The position numbers and the translations under genes were made by a program. Shown in pieces: positions 1 to 8,792 of a stretch of DNA of 42,138 nucleotides (within the stretch, counting starts at the first letter, position 1; the number at the start of each line of letters is the position of its first letter). The DNA is taken from assembly GCA_010365215.1 (NCBI GenBank), contig JAAFGT010000017.1:53700-95837 (forward strand). Direction: 5' to 3'. A model generated the notes under the pieces. That model was not told the origin of the DNA and did no database searches. It saw only the letters and a program-made list of their open reading frames with translations. This stretch comes from Acidipila sp. GTDB lineage: Bacteria > Acidobacteriota > Terriglobia > Acidiferrales > UBA7541.

Positions 1-664
1 GGCTGACGAAGAGCACGGTTCGTCCGCCGCGAGTCACTTCTTCCATTTTGCCCAGACACTTTTTCTGGAATTCAAGGTCGCCGACTGCCAGCACTTCATC
101 CACCAGCAGGACTTCCGGCTCCAGATGCGCAGCCACGGCAAATGCCAGGCGCATCTGCATACCCGAGCTGTAGTGCTTCAGCGGTGTATCGAGGAAAGTC
201 TCCACGCCGGAAAACGCTGCGATCTCGTCGAATTTTTTAACGATCTCGGCTTTCTTCATGCCCAAAATGGCCCCGCTCAAAAATACGTTTTCGCGGCCGG
301 TCAACTCGGGATGGAAGCCTGTGCCCACTTCCAGCAGGCTGCCCACGCGGCCGCGGATGCGGGCGCGTCCCTCGGAGGGTTGAGTAATACGCGCGAGGAT
401 TTTCAGCAGAGTGGATTTTCCGGCGCCGTTGCGCCCAATCACCCCGATGGTTTCTCCTTCGCGTACTTCGAACGAAACATCGCGCACCGCCCACACGTGC
501 GAGTTTCCATTTCCGCTTCGACCGGTGTTCGAAGCCCCTCGAAATGCCCGAAACGGCGCAGTGAATGCCCGGGCCAGAACATCCCGCAGGGCAACATAGC
601 GCTCGCGCTCGCCCAGGCGGTAGCGCTTGCCGAGATTCTCGACTGCAATGGCTTGCGCGCTCAT
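1..664 (-). CDS. ABC transporter ATP-binding protein, polysaccharide export (partial, C-terminus cut)
   Basis: ATPase partner of the ABC-2 permease encoded just upstream; it should power export of a lipid-linked polysaccharide across the inner membrane. Reading the minus strand from ATG at 664, the protein starts MSAQAIAVENLGKRYRLGE. It has a Walker A GRNGAGKST, an HPELTGRENV segment typical of Wzt/TagH-type ATPases, a signature-like HYSSGMQMRLAFAVA, and a Walker B LLVDEVLAVGD. About 221 codons are visible and the frame runs open through base 1, so the D-loop/H-loop region is only partly present and any C-terminal carbohydrate-binding domain would lie outside. The start lies 3 bases after the permease stop, so the pair is translationally linked. 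The family is clear; the exported glycan is not. Confidence 0.92.
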   Translation of the reverse strand, partial: MSAQAIAVENLGKRYRLGERERYVALRDVLARAFTAPFRAFRGASNTGRSGNGNSHVWAVRDVSFEVREGETIGVIGRNGAGKSTLLKILARITQPSEGRARIRGRVGSLLEVGTGFHPELTGRENVFLSGAILGMKKAEIVKKFDEIAAFSGVETFLDTPLKHYSSGMQMRLAFAVAAHLEPEVLLVDEVLAVGDLEFQKKCLGKMEEVTRGGRTVLFVS

Positions 665-667
665 TAT

Positions 668-1582
668 TTAAACCACATCGGCAATGGTGCCTTCGACTCG
701 CCGGAAAAATGCCAGTCCACCCAGAAGTATCACCACCACCGCTGCGGTGGAAACCCCCAGCAGCACGGCGTCGGGGCGGCCCTGGCCAGTAAAGCTCCAG
801 CGAAATCCGTCAATCACGCCGGCCATGGGATTCAGCCCGTAAAGCCAGCGCCAGCGAGCGGGCACAAGGCTGGATGGATAGGCTACCGGAGAAGCGAACA
901 TCCAGAACTGAATTAGAAACGGCATCACGTAGCGTACGTCGCGATAGAGCGCATTGAGCGCACTGAGCCACAAGCCCGCGGCAAAAGCCGTGGTTACCGC
1001 CAGCAGCAGGAAGAAGGGGACCGCAAGTATCGCGAACCCTGGAGCCAGCCGATAGTAAACGATCATGCCAATCAGAAGTAAAAATGCGATGGCAAAATCC
1101 AGCAGCCCGGAGATCACCGAAGCCAGCGGCAGCAGGATGCGCGGAAAATAGATTTTCGTAATCATGCGCTGGTGTTCCACCAGACTGCCGGTCGAGCCGG
1201 CTAGTGCATTTGCGAAATACGTCCAGGGCAGCAGCGCGCAGTAGAAAAAGATGGGGTAAGGAATTCCGCCGGAGGGAATGTGCGCGAGGCGCCCAAAAAA
1301 CAGGCTGAATACCGCCATGGTCATGACAGGCTGCAATACGGCCCACCCGGCGCCAATGACGGTCTGCTTGTAACGAACCTTAATTTCCCGCCACACGAAA
1401 AAATACAGAAGCTCTCGATATTCAACCAGTTCCCGCAAATCCCAGGCCAACCAGGTACGCGCGGGCTGGATCAGCGTCAGCTCCGTGGCGTGCGGATGGG
1501 ACGGCAAGGACGGGGCGGATTCGCGCATCGTGGACGTGACGACAACGGGTGCTTCATTCGCGATTTTTGTTTCTGGCGTCAT
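668..1582 (-). CDS. ABC-2 type polysaccharide export permease
   Basis: Inner-membrane permease of a polysaccharide ABC exporter (Wzm/TagG/RfbD family), 304 residues, the usual 260-300 plus a longer polar N-terminus. The family hallmark WREIKVRYKQTVIGAGWAVL is at about residues 84-103, just before the first membrane helix. Several hydrophobic segments follow (for example VMTMAVFSLFFG, LLPLASVISGLLDFAIAFLLLIGMI, FAILAVPFFLLLAVTTAF), then a C-terminal helix VVVILLGGLAFFRRVEG. The ATG start overlaps the stop of the NusG-like gene by four bases (ATGA). It is followed after 3 bases by its ATPase. Co-occurrence with a Wza/Wzc/Wzy-type set in one operon is notable. Confidence 0.92.
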   Translation of the reverse strand: MTPETKIANEAPVVVTSTMRESAPSLPSHPHATELTLIQPARTWLAWDLRELVEYRELLYFFVWREIKVRYKQTVIGAGWAVLQPVMTMAVFSLFFGRLAHIPSGGIPYPIFFYCALLPWTYFANALAGSTGSLVEHQRMITKIYFPRILLPLASVISGLLDFAIAFLLLIGMIVYYRLAPGFAILAVPFFLLLAVTTAFAAGLWLSALNALYRDVRYVMPFLIQFWMFASPVAYPSSLVPARWRWLYGLNPMAGVIDGFRWSFTGQGRPDAVLLGVSTAAVVVILLGGLAFFRRVEGTIADVV

Positions 1583-2178
1583 GATGCGAGCGTCGATTTT
1601 CGCGCAGCGGTTGCGCCGACTCGGGAAAGGGGCACTACTTCATAGCCGGAGAGTTCCACAGCGACAGCCTGGCGAATCAGCTCGATCGAAATCACCAGGC
1701 GATCCTGTTTCTTGACGCGCACCAGGATTCCCTCGAGGCCGGCCATCGCCCCGCTGATCACCTTCACGCGCTCGCCCACTTGCAGGTAGCGGTGGCGATG
1801 CACCAACTGGCGCATCTCGAGCAGGCGCCGCAGAGTCTCAATCTGTTGGCCTGGCACCGGGGCGTCTTCCTGGCCAAAACCCACGATCCGAACCACGCCT
1901 GTGGTTCGCAGGATGGATGTCCGCACCGTGGATTCGCAATCGTATTGCGCAAACACATAGCCGCGGAAAAGCGGCATCTCAACTTTTTTGTAACGGTCTT
2001 GCCAGCGATGCACTTCCACTTGCAAGGGCAGGAATGTCGGGATATTTTTCTGGGCGAGTTGTTCGGCTACCAGCTTTTCGTGGCGCGAGCGCGTGTAGAT
2101 TGCATACCACGGCCAAAGGGCGGTGCCTGACGCAACCTGGTCGACCTGTTGTGCGCCTAAAATTGTTTGTGCAGACAA
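1579..2178 (-). CDS. NusG-family specialised transcription antiterminator
   Basis: A NusG paralogue of 199 residues. The NGN domain is at about residues 22-125 (WYAIYTRSRHEKLVAEQL, then MPLFRGYVFAQY), followed by a KOW domain (VGERVKVISGAMAGLEG, about 137-153). Paralogues of this type (RfaH, LoaP, UpxY) sit inside long polysaccharide or secondary-metabolite operons and help RNA polymerase read through pauses and terminators. The position inside this operon suggests the same job; this is inferred. The reading frame starts with TTG at 2178, preceded by a purine-rich GAGAGAGCGGAG. An alternative in-frame start further in would shorten only the non-conserved N-terminus. The general housekeeping NusG is normally next to secE/rplK, which are absent here. 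Confidence 0.88.
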   Translation of the reverse strand: MSAQTILGAQQVDQVASGTALWPWYAIYTRSRHEKLVAEQLAQKNIPTFLPLQVEVHRWQDRYKKVEMPLFRGYVFAQYDCESTVRTSILRTTGVVRIVGFGQEDAPVPGQQIETLRRLLEMRQLVHRHRYLQVGERVKVISGAMAGLEGILVRVKKQDRLVISIELIRQAVAVELSGYEVVPLSRVGATAARKSTLAS

Positions 2179-2235
2179 AGCTCCGCTCTCTCACTTACAG
2201 CCAAGAAAAGCTGTAAGTATCAGATTACAAAATCT

Positions 2236-3540
2236 TTAGTCCTCATGCCAACTGCGGCTCGTAAGCACCGCTGCCAGCACGGCAAAATTTGCGGCATTGG
2301 CTGGAATATGAAAATTAAAATCCAGCCACCCATGGGCCATAATTCCCGCGCAACCGCTCGCCATCCCGGCCAAGATTGATCCGGTTGAAGTGGCGGAGTT
2401 GTGCATCAGGTTTCCCGCCGCCGCTTTTCCGCCTGCCACCAGGACCCATATTCCCAACGCCGCGCCCACCAATCCGGTTTCCGCTAGGAACTGCAGAAAA
2501 TCGTTATGCGCGTGGGTCCAGATTTTGTCGGTGGCAAAAGTTCGCACGGAGGGGAACATTGTGGCGAAGGATTCGAGCCCACCGCCGAGAATCCAGTGCT
2601 GGCGAAAGAGCGTGAGGGTATCGTGCCAGGCGGTCAGGCGATGCGTTGCGGCGTCTTCTTGAATGATCTGGTTGGGCTTCAGGATTCCCTTGTAGCGTTC
2701 GAGCGCCTCTCCCTGATCAAGCACTAATATCAACCCGCCGACCAGGATCATCGCAACCACCAATCCCAATACGGCGCGGCGGCCGCGGCGTTGCGCGGTA
2801 ATTAACAAAGTGAAGACCACTATCGCAACCGCAATGGAAAGTGTGCCCCCACGCGAGCCGGACAGCACAACCGCGCCGCCCATGATGAGCGCCATCGCGC
2901 CCCAGAACCATCGCCTGAAGAGCGAATTGTGCGGCAGGAGGGCCATGCCCAGGGCGAGCGGGCACCACAACTCCATCAGCCCTGCGAAGTGGTTTCGATT
3001 GACGTAGGGTCCAAATATTCGCCCGCCGTTATCGAGTTCCCATATCCAGTAAAGCTTTGCGGAAGCGCTCAGATATTGCGCAACGCCCAGTAAGGCTATG
3101 GCGCAGCCGGCCATAGCCAGCGATCCTGCCAACCCGCGCAGCCGTTCGGGGGTATCAAAGGCTGAAACTGCTACGGCGCTCAGAGCCGCATACCCCACCC
3201 ATCGCAACCACTCCAGTTCAGCGTCTATGGGTGCGGCCGAAAATTTGAACACCCAGTGCACTGCCGTGAATGCGAGCAGCAGCGCAACCGGCACGGCAAG
3301 CGGGTGATCGAAAAAAGGCAGGCGGCCGGCATGAATTCTTTCAACAAGCCAAGCCATCAGCAGCAGCCACGAAACCGCAACGAGTAAAAGGCTGGCAATG
3401 GTGGAAGTGGCGCCAAAACCCAAGGGCGCGGCAACCAGGATCACGCCTGCGCCGGTGGCCACCATCACCGACGTAGTGCTTCGCGTGGTTGCCCTATCCT
3501 CCACGCGAAGCATTCCAGCGTCGCTTACCAGGACGCTCAT
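2236..3540 (-). CDS. O-antigen ligase / Wzy-type polymerase family membrane protein
   Basis: Multispanning inner-membrane protein of the Wzy_C (O-antigen ligase) family, 434 residues from ATG at 3540. About ten or more hydrophobic segments can be seen. The periplasmic loop carries LTLFRQHWILGGGLESF and the THAHNDFLQFLAETGLVG segment, with the His-Asn motif characteristic of the family. A conserved SGSRGG precedes the loop. It probably polymerises repeat units or transfers the finished glycan to an acceptor; sequence alone does not separate the two. A longer frame begins 14 codons upstream, but the ATG at 3540 overlaps the preceding TPR gene's TGA in an ATGA arrangement and is preferred. Confidence 0.88.
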   Translation of the reverse strand: MSVLVSDAGMLRVEDRATTRSTTSVMVATGAGVILVAAPLGFGATSTIASLLLVAVSWLLLMAWLVERIHAGRLPFFDHPLAVPVALLLAFTAVHWVFKFSAAPIDAELEWLRWVGYAALSAVAVSAFDTPERLRGLAGSLAMAGCAIALLGVAQYLSASAKLYWIWELDNGGRIFGPYVNRNHFAGLMELWCPLALGMALLPHNSLFRRWFWGAMALIMGGAVVLSGSRGGTLSIAVAIVVFTLLITAQRRGRRAVLGLVVAMILVGGLILVLDQGEALERYKGILKPNQIIQEDAATHRLTAWHDTLTLFRQHWILGGGLESFATMFPSVRTFATDKIWTHAHNDFLQFLAETGLVGAALGIWVLVAGGKAAAGNLMHNSATSTGSILAGMASGCAGIMAHGWLDFNFHIPANAANFAVLAAVLTSRSWHED

Positions 3541-4883
3541 CGCGCGGCTCCCGGAGCACTGGACTGGCCCAATGAGGTCCACTCCAGCGCGGCCATGCAG
3601 ACCTGCCCGCTGGCGGCAGCCTCGCCTGAGCCCACACCCGGGCGCACCAATGAGAGCTGCACCATTCGCGTCTCGCTTCCGGTCCGGAGGCGTAAGGCCA
3701 CTTCACGCCAGCCGCCCGTGCCCATCACCGGCGAGGTGGTAGAAACTTGACCCGCCCGGGGCAGCGCTTCCGCTACTTGTAGATAAGCCCCACCGGGCGA
3801 AGACAGGCGGTTGGTTCGCAAGTATCCGTGCAAGGTGTAAAACGTATTCGGCTCCACGGGAATGGCGTGGGCTATGTGGGCGAAGCCAGCTCGCGCCTTA
3901 TCCGAAAACTCCACACACAAAGACTGCAGGCCCGGCATTGGCCCCTGGCCTTCCAGCCACACCGAAGCATCGGGTTGCGGCACGATCCGCCAGTCGAAAC
4001 CATAATTCAAGAATGGATGATGAAAGTCTCCGTTGTAGAGCGGCTGGCGGGCGGTAGTCACATCGCCGGCGATCCACCCACGCGTGATGGAATCTGCCCA
4101 GACGCGCTGAGCCAGGGATACATCGCCGGCTTCCAGCGCGCCGTCCAGTAACGCCTTGAGGTAATAGGTGATTGGCGCTTCATTGAGAGCGAGAATGCGC
4201 GTCCACAGCACTCCAGCCGCGTCCATGTGATTTTGTTTAGTAATAATTTCGATGGCGTCGGAGAACGAACGCAGCGTGGCCGGAAGCACGTCTCTTACTA
4301 GAGCGGGCACTGGCACTACGGGCGCAAGCTGCGAAAGCACGCGACCCGTATATTCGGAAGCCTTGGCGAGGAGTTCGCGGCCGTCGCGCAGGGCGCGATC
4401 GGTCTGCTGCGTGCGCAGCGCGAAGTTCATGTCCTGCCAGAGAACGTTAGGAGTGTTGGATTCGATGCGCCTGGCGCTCTGAAGTGCTTGATCGGCGCCG
4501 GAGAGATCTCCCTGTTGCTCGCGAGCGACGGCTAGATCCACCCAGTACGCGCCCGAATAGGGATTGAGTTGCGTGGCCTTTTGCAGCACGGCTAGCGCCC
4601 GATTACTGTTGTCATCGTCCGAGAACAAGAACAGGAGCCCGAGGCGGTTGTATAATTCGGGCTTGTCCGGTTGAAGCGCGATAGCCCGTTGCAAGCTGGA
4701 GGGCGATCCAGCCGCTTCCAATCGATCCACTCGAAAATATCTCCACAACGGAAAAGCCAATGCGGCAGTCGCGACCGTCGCGGCAACGATCACCACAGTC
4801 TTGCGGAGGCCGGTGTTGAGGAGTAGCAGCATGGTTTCGCGTGGGTACCCGCACAGGTAAAGAAATCGCGAGTGACATTTCAC
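3537..4883 (-). CDS. TPR-repeat protein with C-terminal carbohydrate-binding-like domain
   Basis: 448 residues. The N-terminus has a single membrane segment (TVVIVAATVATAALAFPLW, about 30-48). TPR-like helices follow at about 60-180 (PDKPELYNRLGLLFLFSDD, NRALAVLQKATQLNPYSGAYWVDLAVAREQQGD). The C-terminal third (about 290-435) begins with LYNGDFHHPFLNYGFDWR and looks like a jelly-roll sugar-binding domain, by resemblance only. It is probably an anchored periplasmic scaffold for glycan assembly. GTG at 4883 is chosen because GGAG lies 7 bases upstream of it. The ATG at 4832 (MLLLLNTG) has no such site but would put the membrane segment nearer the N-terminus. It sits 17 bases after the kinase gene and overlaps the ligase gene. 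Confidence 0.75.
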   Translation of the reverse strand: MKCHSRFLYLCGYPRETMLLLLNTGLRKTVVIVAATVATAALAFPLWRYFRVDRLEAAGSPSSLQRAIALQPDKPELYNRLGLLFLFSDDDNSNRALAVLQKATQLNPYSGAYWVDLAVAREQQGDLSGADQALQSARRIESNTPNVLWQDMNFALRTQQTDRALRDGRELLAKASEYTGRVLSQLAPVVPVPALVRDVLPATLRSFSDAIEIITKQNHMDAAGVLWTRILALNEAPITYYLKALLDGALEAGDVSLAQRVWADSITRGWIAGDVTTARQPLYNGDFHHPFLNYGFDWRIVPQPDASVWLEGQGPMPGLQSLCVEFSDKARAGFAHIAHAIPVEPNTFYTLHGYLRTNRLSSPGGAYLQVAEALPRAGQVSTTSPVMGTGGWREVALRLRTGSETRMVQLSLVRPGVGSGEAAASGQVCMAALEWTSLGQSSAPGAAR

Positions 4884-4900
4884 TCGTAGACTCCGGCCAG

Positions 4901-7267
4901 CTAGCCCTCCATTTTCAGGTCTTTCTGCTGTTCTTCGGGCTCTTGCTCTTCGGGGATGGAGCCGTAGGTATTGCCTTCGAGCATGTGACGGTAGTAATCC
5001 CCGTAGTAATTCGTGTAGTAGTACTTGTAATCGATGGAGCGAATATCAACGTTGTTCAGAACCACGCCGAGAATGTGAGCGTTCACGCTGGTCATCAACT
5101 TCGTGGTGTGCTTGAGGGTTTCGCGTGTGGTCACCGCGCCGTGCACCACCAGCATCACGCCGTCGGCGTGCTCAGCAAGAATCATGCTGTCGGCCACGGT
5201 AATCGCCGGCGGCGAGTCCATGACGATAAAATCAAATTGCCGTCTCAATTCGACGAACATTCCTTCAATCGTCTCGCTGGAGAGAAGTTCAGCCGGATTG
5301 GGCGGCGTGGGTCCTGAAGTGATCACAAACAGATTTGGAATCTGCGCCACGGGGCGCGCCAATTGGTCTAACGGGCTGTTCCCCGCCAGATAGGAGCTGA
5401 GACCGAAATCGTTGGTCAGACCGAAAGCGCGGTGCACTCGAGGCCGGCGCAGGTCGGTATCGATTAAGACCACGCGATCGCCTCGCTGCGCCAAGGTGAT
5501 GGCAAGATTCAGCGCGGTGGTCGTTTTGCCCTCGCGCGGCTGACCGCTCGAAACCAGAATTGTTTGCGGGGGTTGCTTGGCCGTGGAGAGCAGAATCGCG
5601 GTGCGCAGAGCCCGGTAAGCTTCCGAAACCACAGACTGAGGCTGAGCGATTGTGGCCAGCTCTGAAGCTTGCTGCGGCATCGAGCGCAGGCCCGGCAAAG
5701 CACGGCGCGGTGCCCCCCCATTTATGCTCGATACGGCTGGAATAATTCCCAAAACGGGCAGGTTTACGAGGCGCTCCACGTCTTCCGGCACCTTCACGGA
5801 GTTATCAAGGTATTCGTTGAATATCGCCATCACCGCGCCCAAGACCAGCCCGACCATCAGGCCCATGAGAATATTGATCAGCTTCTTGGGGCGATCAGGA
5901 ACTTGGGGTTGCCGCGCCCGATCGACCACCAGGATGTTGTTGGAGCGCAACCCGGAGGAAATCCCTGCTTCCTTGAGCCTCTGCAGAAGACTTTCGTAGA
6001 GCTGCTGGTTGGTTTCGTACTCGCGTTTCAGCAAGCTGTATTCCACGAGGCGCGAATTCAGAATATTGGCTTCCGTCTTCTGCGCGTCCAGGGATTTACG
6101 CAGGAGTTGCTCCTTGCGGAGGGCCGCCTGGTATTCGCTCTCGATGCGGTTGGCCACTTGCAGCTTCTCATGCTCGAGCTGCGATTTAATTTCCGTGATC
6201 TGTTGTTCCAGCCGCTGCACGCGCGGATGGTTGGGACCCAGAGTGGATCGAGCGTCGGCATTCTCGCCCTTCAACATGGAGAGCCGGCGGTCCAGATCCT
6301 GAATCAGCAGACTCTGCGCGACTGCGGGGATATCATCCAGCCGGCGCGAAGCCACCAGTTGCGATTGCGATTCCTTGGCAATTCTTTCGGCTTCGGCCTC
6401 GGTAACCTCGTGATTGAGCTCGCCTAATTTGGTGATGGTTACGTTCTGGCCCTCATTCAAGGCGAAAATCTGGTTGTCGCGCTCGTATTTGACCAGCGCT
6501 TCGTGCGACTGCTCCATCTTGGTCTTCATTTCCCGCAACTGGCCGGACATCCACTCGGTCGCTTGCATGGTGGACTCAGACTTCTTTCGAAAATTGTTTT
6601 CCACGTAAAGGTCGGCCAACGTGTTGGCCATGTCCGCGGCCAGTTTAGGGTCGGTACTCTCGATGTGTACGTCTACCAGGCGGCTGCCGCGGACAGCTTC
6701 CACGCGCAGCCTGCTCTTGAAGGCATCAATCAGGTTGGCCTCTTCCGCCGCCGTGAACGGAACACCGCTCGCCGCAGCGGTCTTACGCAACGCGAACTCA
6801 GGCTGTTCATAAAGTCGCAACGCGCGCACGGTTTGCATAGCCAGGTCGTTACTCTCCAGGATGCGCACCTGGGTCTGAAGAAAATCATCGCTGGTGGGCA
6901 TTTGCATGAACAACTCACGCAGGTTGGCCATATCAGGAATTTCCCCGCTGATTTCCAGGCGCGCGGACGCCTGATAGACGGGCTGGGTACGGAAGCTCAC
7001 CAAGGCGACCACCGCTACGGTCAGAGCGACGACCCCAAAAATCAACAAGCGGTGCTTGTGAAGGACGCGCAGATAGTCGCGTATGGGTAGCGCGAGCGCC
7101 ATCTGATCGGCCAGAGCTGGCGCCGGATGCGCACGCGCGGTTTCCGCCAGAATCGTCAGAGGCTCCCTGCGCCTGGCGAGGATTCTGAGCTCAGAATCGT
7201 GATCGCGCCCGCGCGAGCCGCCCGAACCGTTCGCGCCCCCCGAGCCGTTGGATCCCTTTTCATCCAT
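4901..7267 (-). CDS. Wzc-like polysaccharide co-polymerase with tyrosine autokinase domain
   Basis: 788-residue inner-membrane protein that controls polysaccharide chain length and couples polymerisation to the outer-membrane exporter. Residues 1-65 are a Gly/Ser-rich linker. A Wzz domain begins with LPIRDYLRVLHKHRLLIFGVV and the first membrane helix, followed by a long periplasmic coiled coil (about 210-430), and a second helix (INILMGLMVGLVLGAVMAIF). The cytoplasmic BY-kinase has Walker A SSGQPREGKTTT, Walker A' VVLIDTDLRRPR and Walker B FIVMDSPPA. The C-terminal tyrosine cluster at about 747-759 (YKYYYTNYYGDYY) is the usual autophosphorylation site. The two halves are one chain, as in Wzc and unlike CapA/CapB. 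It follows the Wza-like gene by about 95 bases. Confidence 0.95.
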   Translation of the reverse strand: MDEKGSNGSGGANGSGGSRGRDHDSELRILARRREPLTILAETARAHPAPALADQMALALPIRDYLRVLHKHRLLIFGVVALTVAVVALVSFRTQPVYQASARLEISGEIPDMANLRELFMQMPTSDDFLQTQVRILESNDLAMQTVRALRLYEQPEFALRKTAAASGVPFTAAEEANLIDAFKSRLRVEAVRGSRLVDVHIESTDPKLAADMANTLADLYVENNFRKKSESTMQATEWMSGQLREMKTKMEQSHEALVKYERDNQIFALNEGQNVTITKLGELNHEVTEAEAERIAKESQSQLVASRRLDDIPAVAQSLLIQDLDRRLSMLKGENADARSTLGPNHPRVQRLEQQITEIKSQLEHEKLQVANRIESEYQAALRKEQLLRKSLDAQKTEANILNSRLVEYSLLKREYETNQQLYESLLQRLKEAGISSGLRSNNILVVDRARQPQVPDRPKKLINILMGLMVGLVLGAVMAIFNEYLDNSVKVPEDVERLVNLPVLGIIPAVSSINGGAPRRALPGLRSMPQQASELATIAQPQSVVSEAYRALRTAILLSTAKQPPQTILVSSGQPREGKTTTALNLAITLAQRGDRVVLIDTDLRRPRVHRAFGLTNDFGLSSYLAGNSPLDQLARPVAQIPNLFVITSGPTPPNPAELLSSETIEGMFVELRRQFDFIVMDSPPAITVADSMILAEHADGVMLVVHGAVTTRETLKHTTKLMTSVNAHILGVVLNNVDIRSIDYKYYYTNYYGDYYRHMLEGNTYGSIPEEQEPEEQQKDLKMEG

Positions 7268-7362
7268 GCCGCGAAAAACCCCTTTTGGGGCCCTGTTGCT
7301 GGGCTCTGTCTGCTTCCCGATGTTCTGTTTCCCGATCGCTTGCAGGCTGAATACAACGCCGC

Positions 7363-8421
7363 TTATGGCCGGCGTAACAAAACCATTCCGGTCGCCACCT
7401 GAAGCGCTGCCTCGAGCCCACGGGAGAATGCGCGCTTTGCAGTGCTATCCGGAACGTACAACACGTCGTTGGCCTGCACTACTACGTCGTCTTGTTTGTG
7501 CTCAAGAATCATTTTGATATTTACGGGGATCTGGTCGACGCCACTACCCGCAATCTGTTTCCGGATCAGCACGGCGTTGCCGGGCTTCGCGGTGCGCTTC
7601 AAATCTTCCGCCAACGCCAGCACATTGAGGATGGTGGTCTGCTGCGTGTCGCTGCGCAGCAAGTAGCGGCCGGGGTGGTTTACGGCGCCAAGCACATAAA
7701 CTGCGCCGGCAGGCTGAACATTGATGGTGTCGCCGGCGTGAATCTCCAGATTTGCATCCGACTTTCCCTCGCGGAGCTCCTGGACTACTACGGTTATCAA
7801 TTGCATTTCGCCGCCAGTGTCCTCGCGCAACACGTTGACCTGCGTTCCCACGTCCTCGGTGAATCCGCCCGCCATGCTCAACAGCCGCAGCAGGCGCACG
7901 TTTCCGTTCACCTGAAAGACGCCAGGATTTTTCACTGCGCCAGTGATGGTTACGGGTCTGCTGAGCAACTCCTTAACCGCCACGGTAACGTTGGGGTGAT
8001 TGATAATCCCGGCTTCTTCATATTTCTGCTTCAGTAGGTCCTCGGCCTGGCTCAGGGTCAAACCTCTTACGCGAACGCGCTCCGCGAGCAAAGGCAGTCC
8101 GATTGTGCCGTCAGCGGCAACTCGAACTTCCCGCGAGAGCTCGGGCGATTCCAGGATCGAAATTGTCAGCAAATCCTGAGGCCCCACAACGTAATCTCCC
8201 AGGACATCGGTCGGCGCCCGGTGGGTTATGGCGCTTGGGGCGGGGGGTACCGGCAACATCGGTTCTGGTGCGGGTTTCTGTTGTGCGCAGGCGGAGGAGG
8301 AGACGAGCAGAGCGGCCATCAGCAGAGCGGGGACGAGAAGCGTCCACCCGCTAACCTGTGCGAGGAGGCGCAACGCCACGGGCAAGGCCAAAACCCTGCG
8401 TAGATTCCTGAATTCGAACAA
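7363..8421 (-). CDS. Wza-like outer-membrane polysaccharide export protein (SLBB domains)
   Basis: 352 residues, first gene of the minus-strand polysaccharide operon. The N-terminus has a hydrophobic export signal ending in VSSSACAQQ; Cys45 could be lipidated as in Wza, though the box is weak. A poly-export domain (about 75-150; DYVVGPQDLLTISIL) is followed by two SLBB-type beta-grasp units (ITGAVKNPGVFQVNGNVRLL; VYVLGAVNHPGRYLL). It should form the outer-membrane channel or its periplasmic vestibule working with the Wzc-like kinase. The start is TTG at 8421, chosen because a strong promoter ends about 34 bases upstream and a GAGGGG ribosome site lies immediately before it. An ATG at residue 35 would remove part of the signal. 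Confidence 0.9.
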   Translation of the reverse strand: MFEFRNLRRVLALPVALRLLAQVSGWTLLVPALLMAALLVSSSACAQQKPAPEPMLPVPPAPSAITHRAPTDVLGDYVVGPQDLLTISILESPELSREVRVAADGTIGLPLLAERVRVRGLTLSQAEDLLKQKYEEAGIINHPNVTVAVKELLSRPVTITGAVKNPGVFQVNGNVRLLRLLSMAGGFTEDVGTQVNVLREDTGGEMQLITVVVQELREGKSDANLEIHAGDTINVQPAGAVYVLGAVNHPGRYLLRSDTQQTTILNVLALAEDLKRTAKPGNAVLIRKQIAGSGVDQIPVNIKMILEHKQDDVVVQANDVLYVPDSTAKRAFSRGLEAALQVATGMVLLRRP

Positions 8422-8454
8422 ATCCCCTCAATTTCCCCTAGTCCCTATCAAACG

Positions 8455-8484
8455 AGTGTAGAGACTTGGGTTAATCGTTGTCAA
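8455..8484 (-). promoter_or_regulatory. Sigma-70-type promoter of the polysaccharide operon
   Basis: Read on the minus strand: TTGACA (8484-8479), 18-base spacer, TACACT (8460-8455). This matches the -35 consensus perfectly and the -10 in 4 of 6 bases (5 of 6 if the frequent C variant is allowed). The expected transcript start is near 8448, giving a leader of about 27 bases to the TTG start of the Wza-like gene. Confidence 0.7.
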
Positions 8485-8732
8485 GACCGAAACAGTATTC
8501 CACGCAGTTCCGATGCGAGACTATCCCGAAAGACACTCATTTTAAGATGGTTATGTTCCATTTCGGGTCATCTTCGTCGATTCCGCAATTTTTCTGCTCT
8601 CAAAACATCCTCCCGCAGTCGCAAATCCCGGCACCCGGAGGGTCGGGGACCAAGATTTACCTCCGAGTCTCCGCCAATCCGTGGCAAGGACTTGGTTGGT
8701 AGAATTCAGTCCACGTGAGTTCTTTGAACCCG
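8485..8732. other. Divergent intergenic spacer with no recognised gene
   Basis: Central part of the 371-base region between the Wza-like gene and rplU. Promoters for both directions sit at its two ends. I see no plausible coding frame, no RNA fold I can name, and no clear repeat in the middle 250 bases. It could hold operators or upstream promoter elements; nothing specific supports this. Confidence 0.5.
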
Positions 8733-8762
8733 TTGACGGAATCGCCCTCCGGCCGTTATACT
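8733..8762 (+). promoter_or_regulatory. Sigma-70-type promoter of rplU-rpmA
   Basis: TTGACG (8733-8738), 18-base spacer, TATACT (8757-8762): five of six bases match in each hexamer. The predicted transcript start is near 8769, 24 bases before the rplU ATG. This also shows that the longer in-frame rplU reading frame starting at 8715 is not real, because the promoter lies inside it. Confidence 0.75.
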
Positions 8763-8792
8763 TGGCGTTTGTCTATGGGTTCTGGAGGGCGT

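Noticed and set aside
125-916. 263-codon open frame on the plus strand
   Set aside because: Shadow of the ABC ATPase and permease genes, both of which have full motif sets on the minus strand.
8715-8792. Longer rplU start
   Set aside because: The L21 N-terminus is at 8793 and a promoter lies within the proposed extension.
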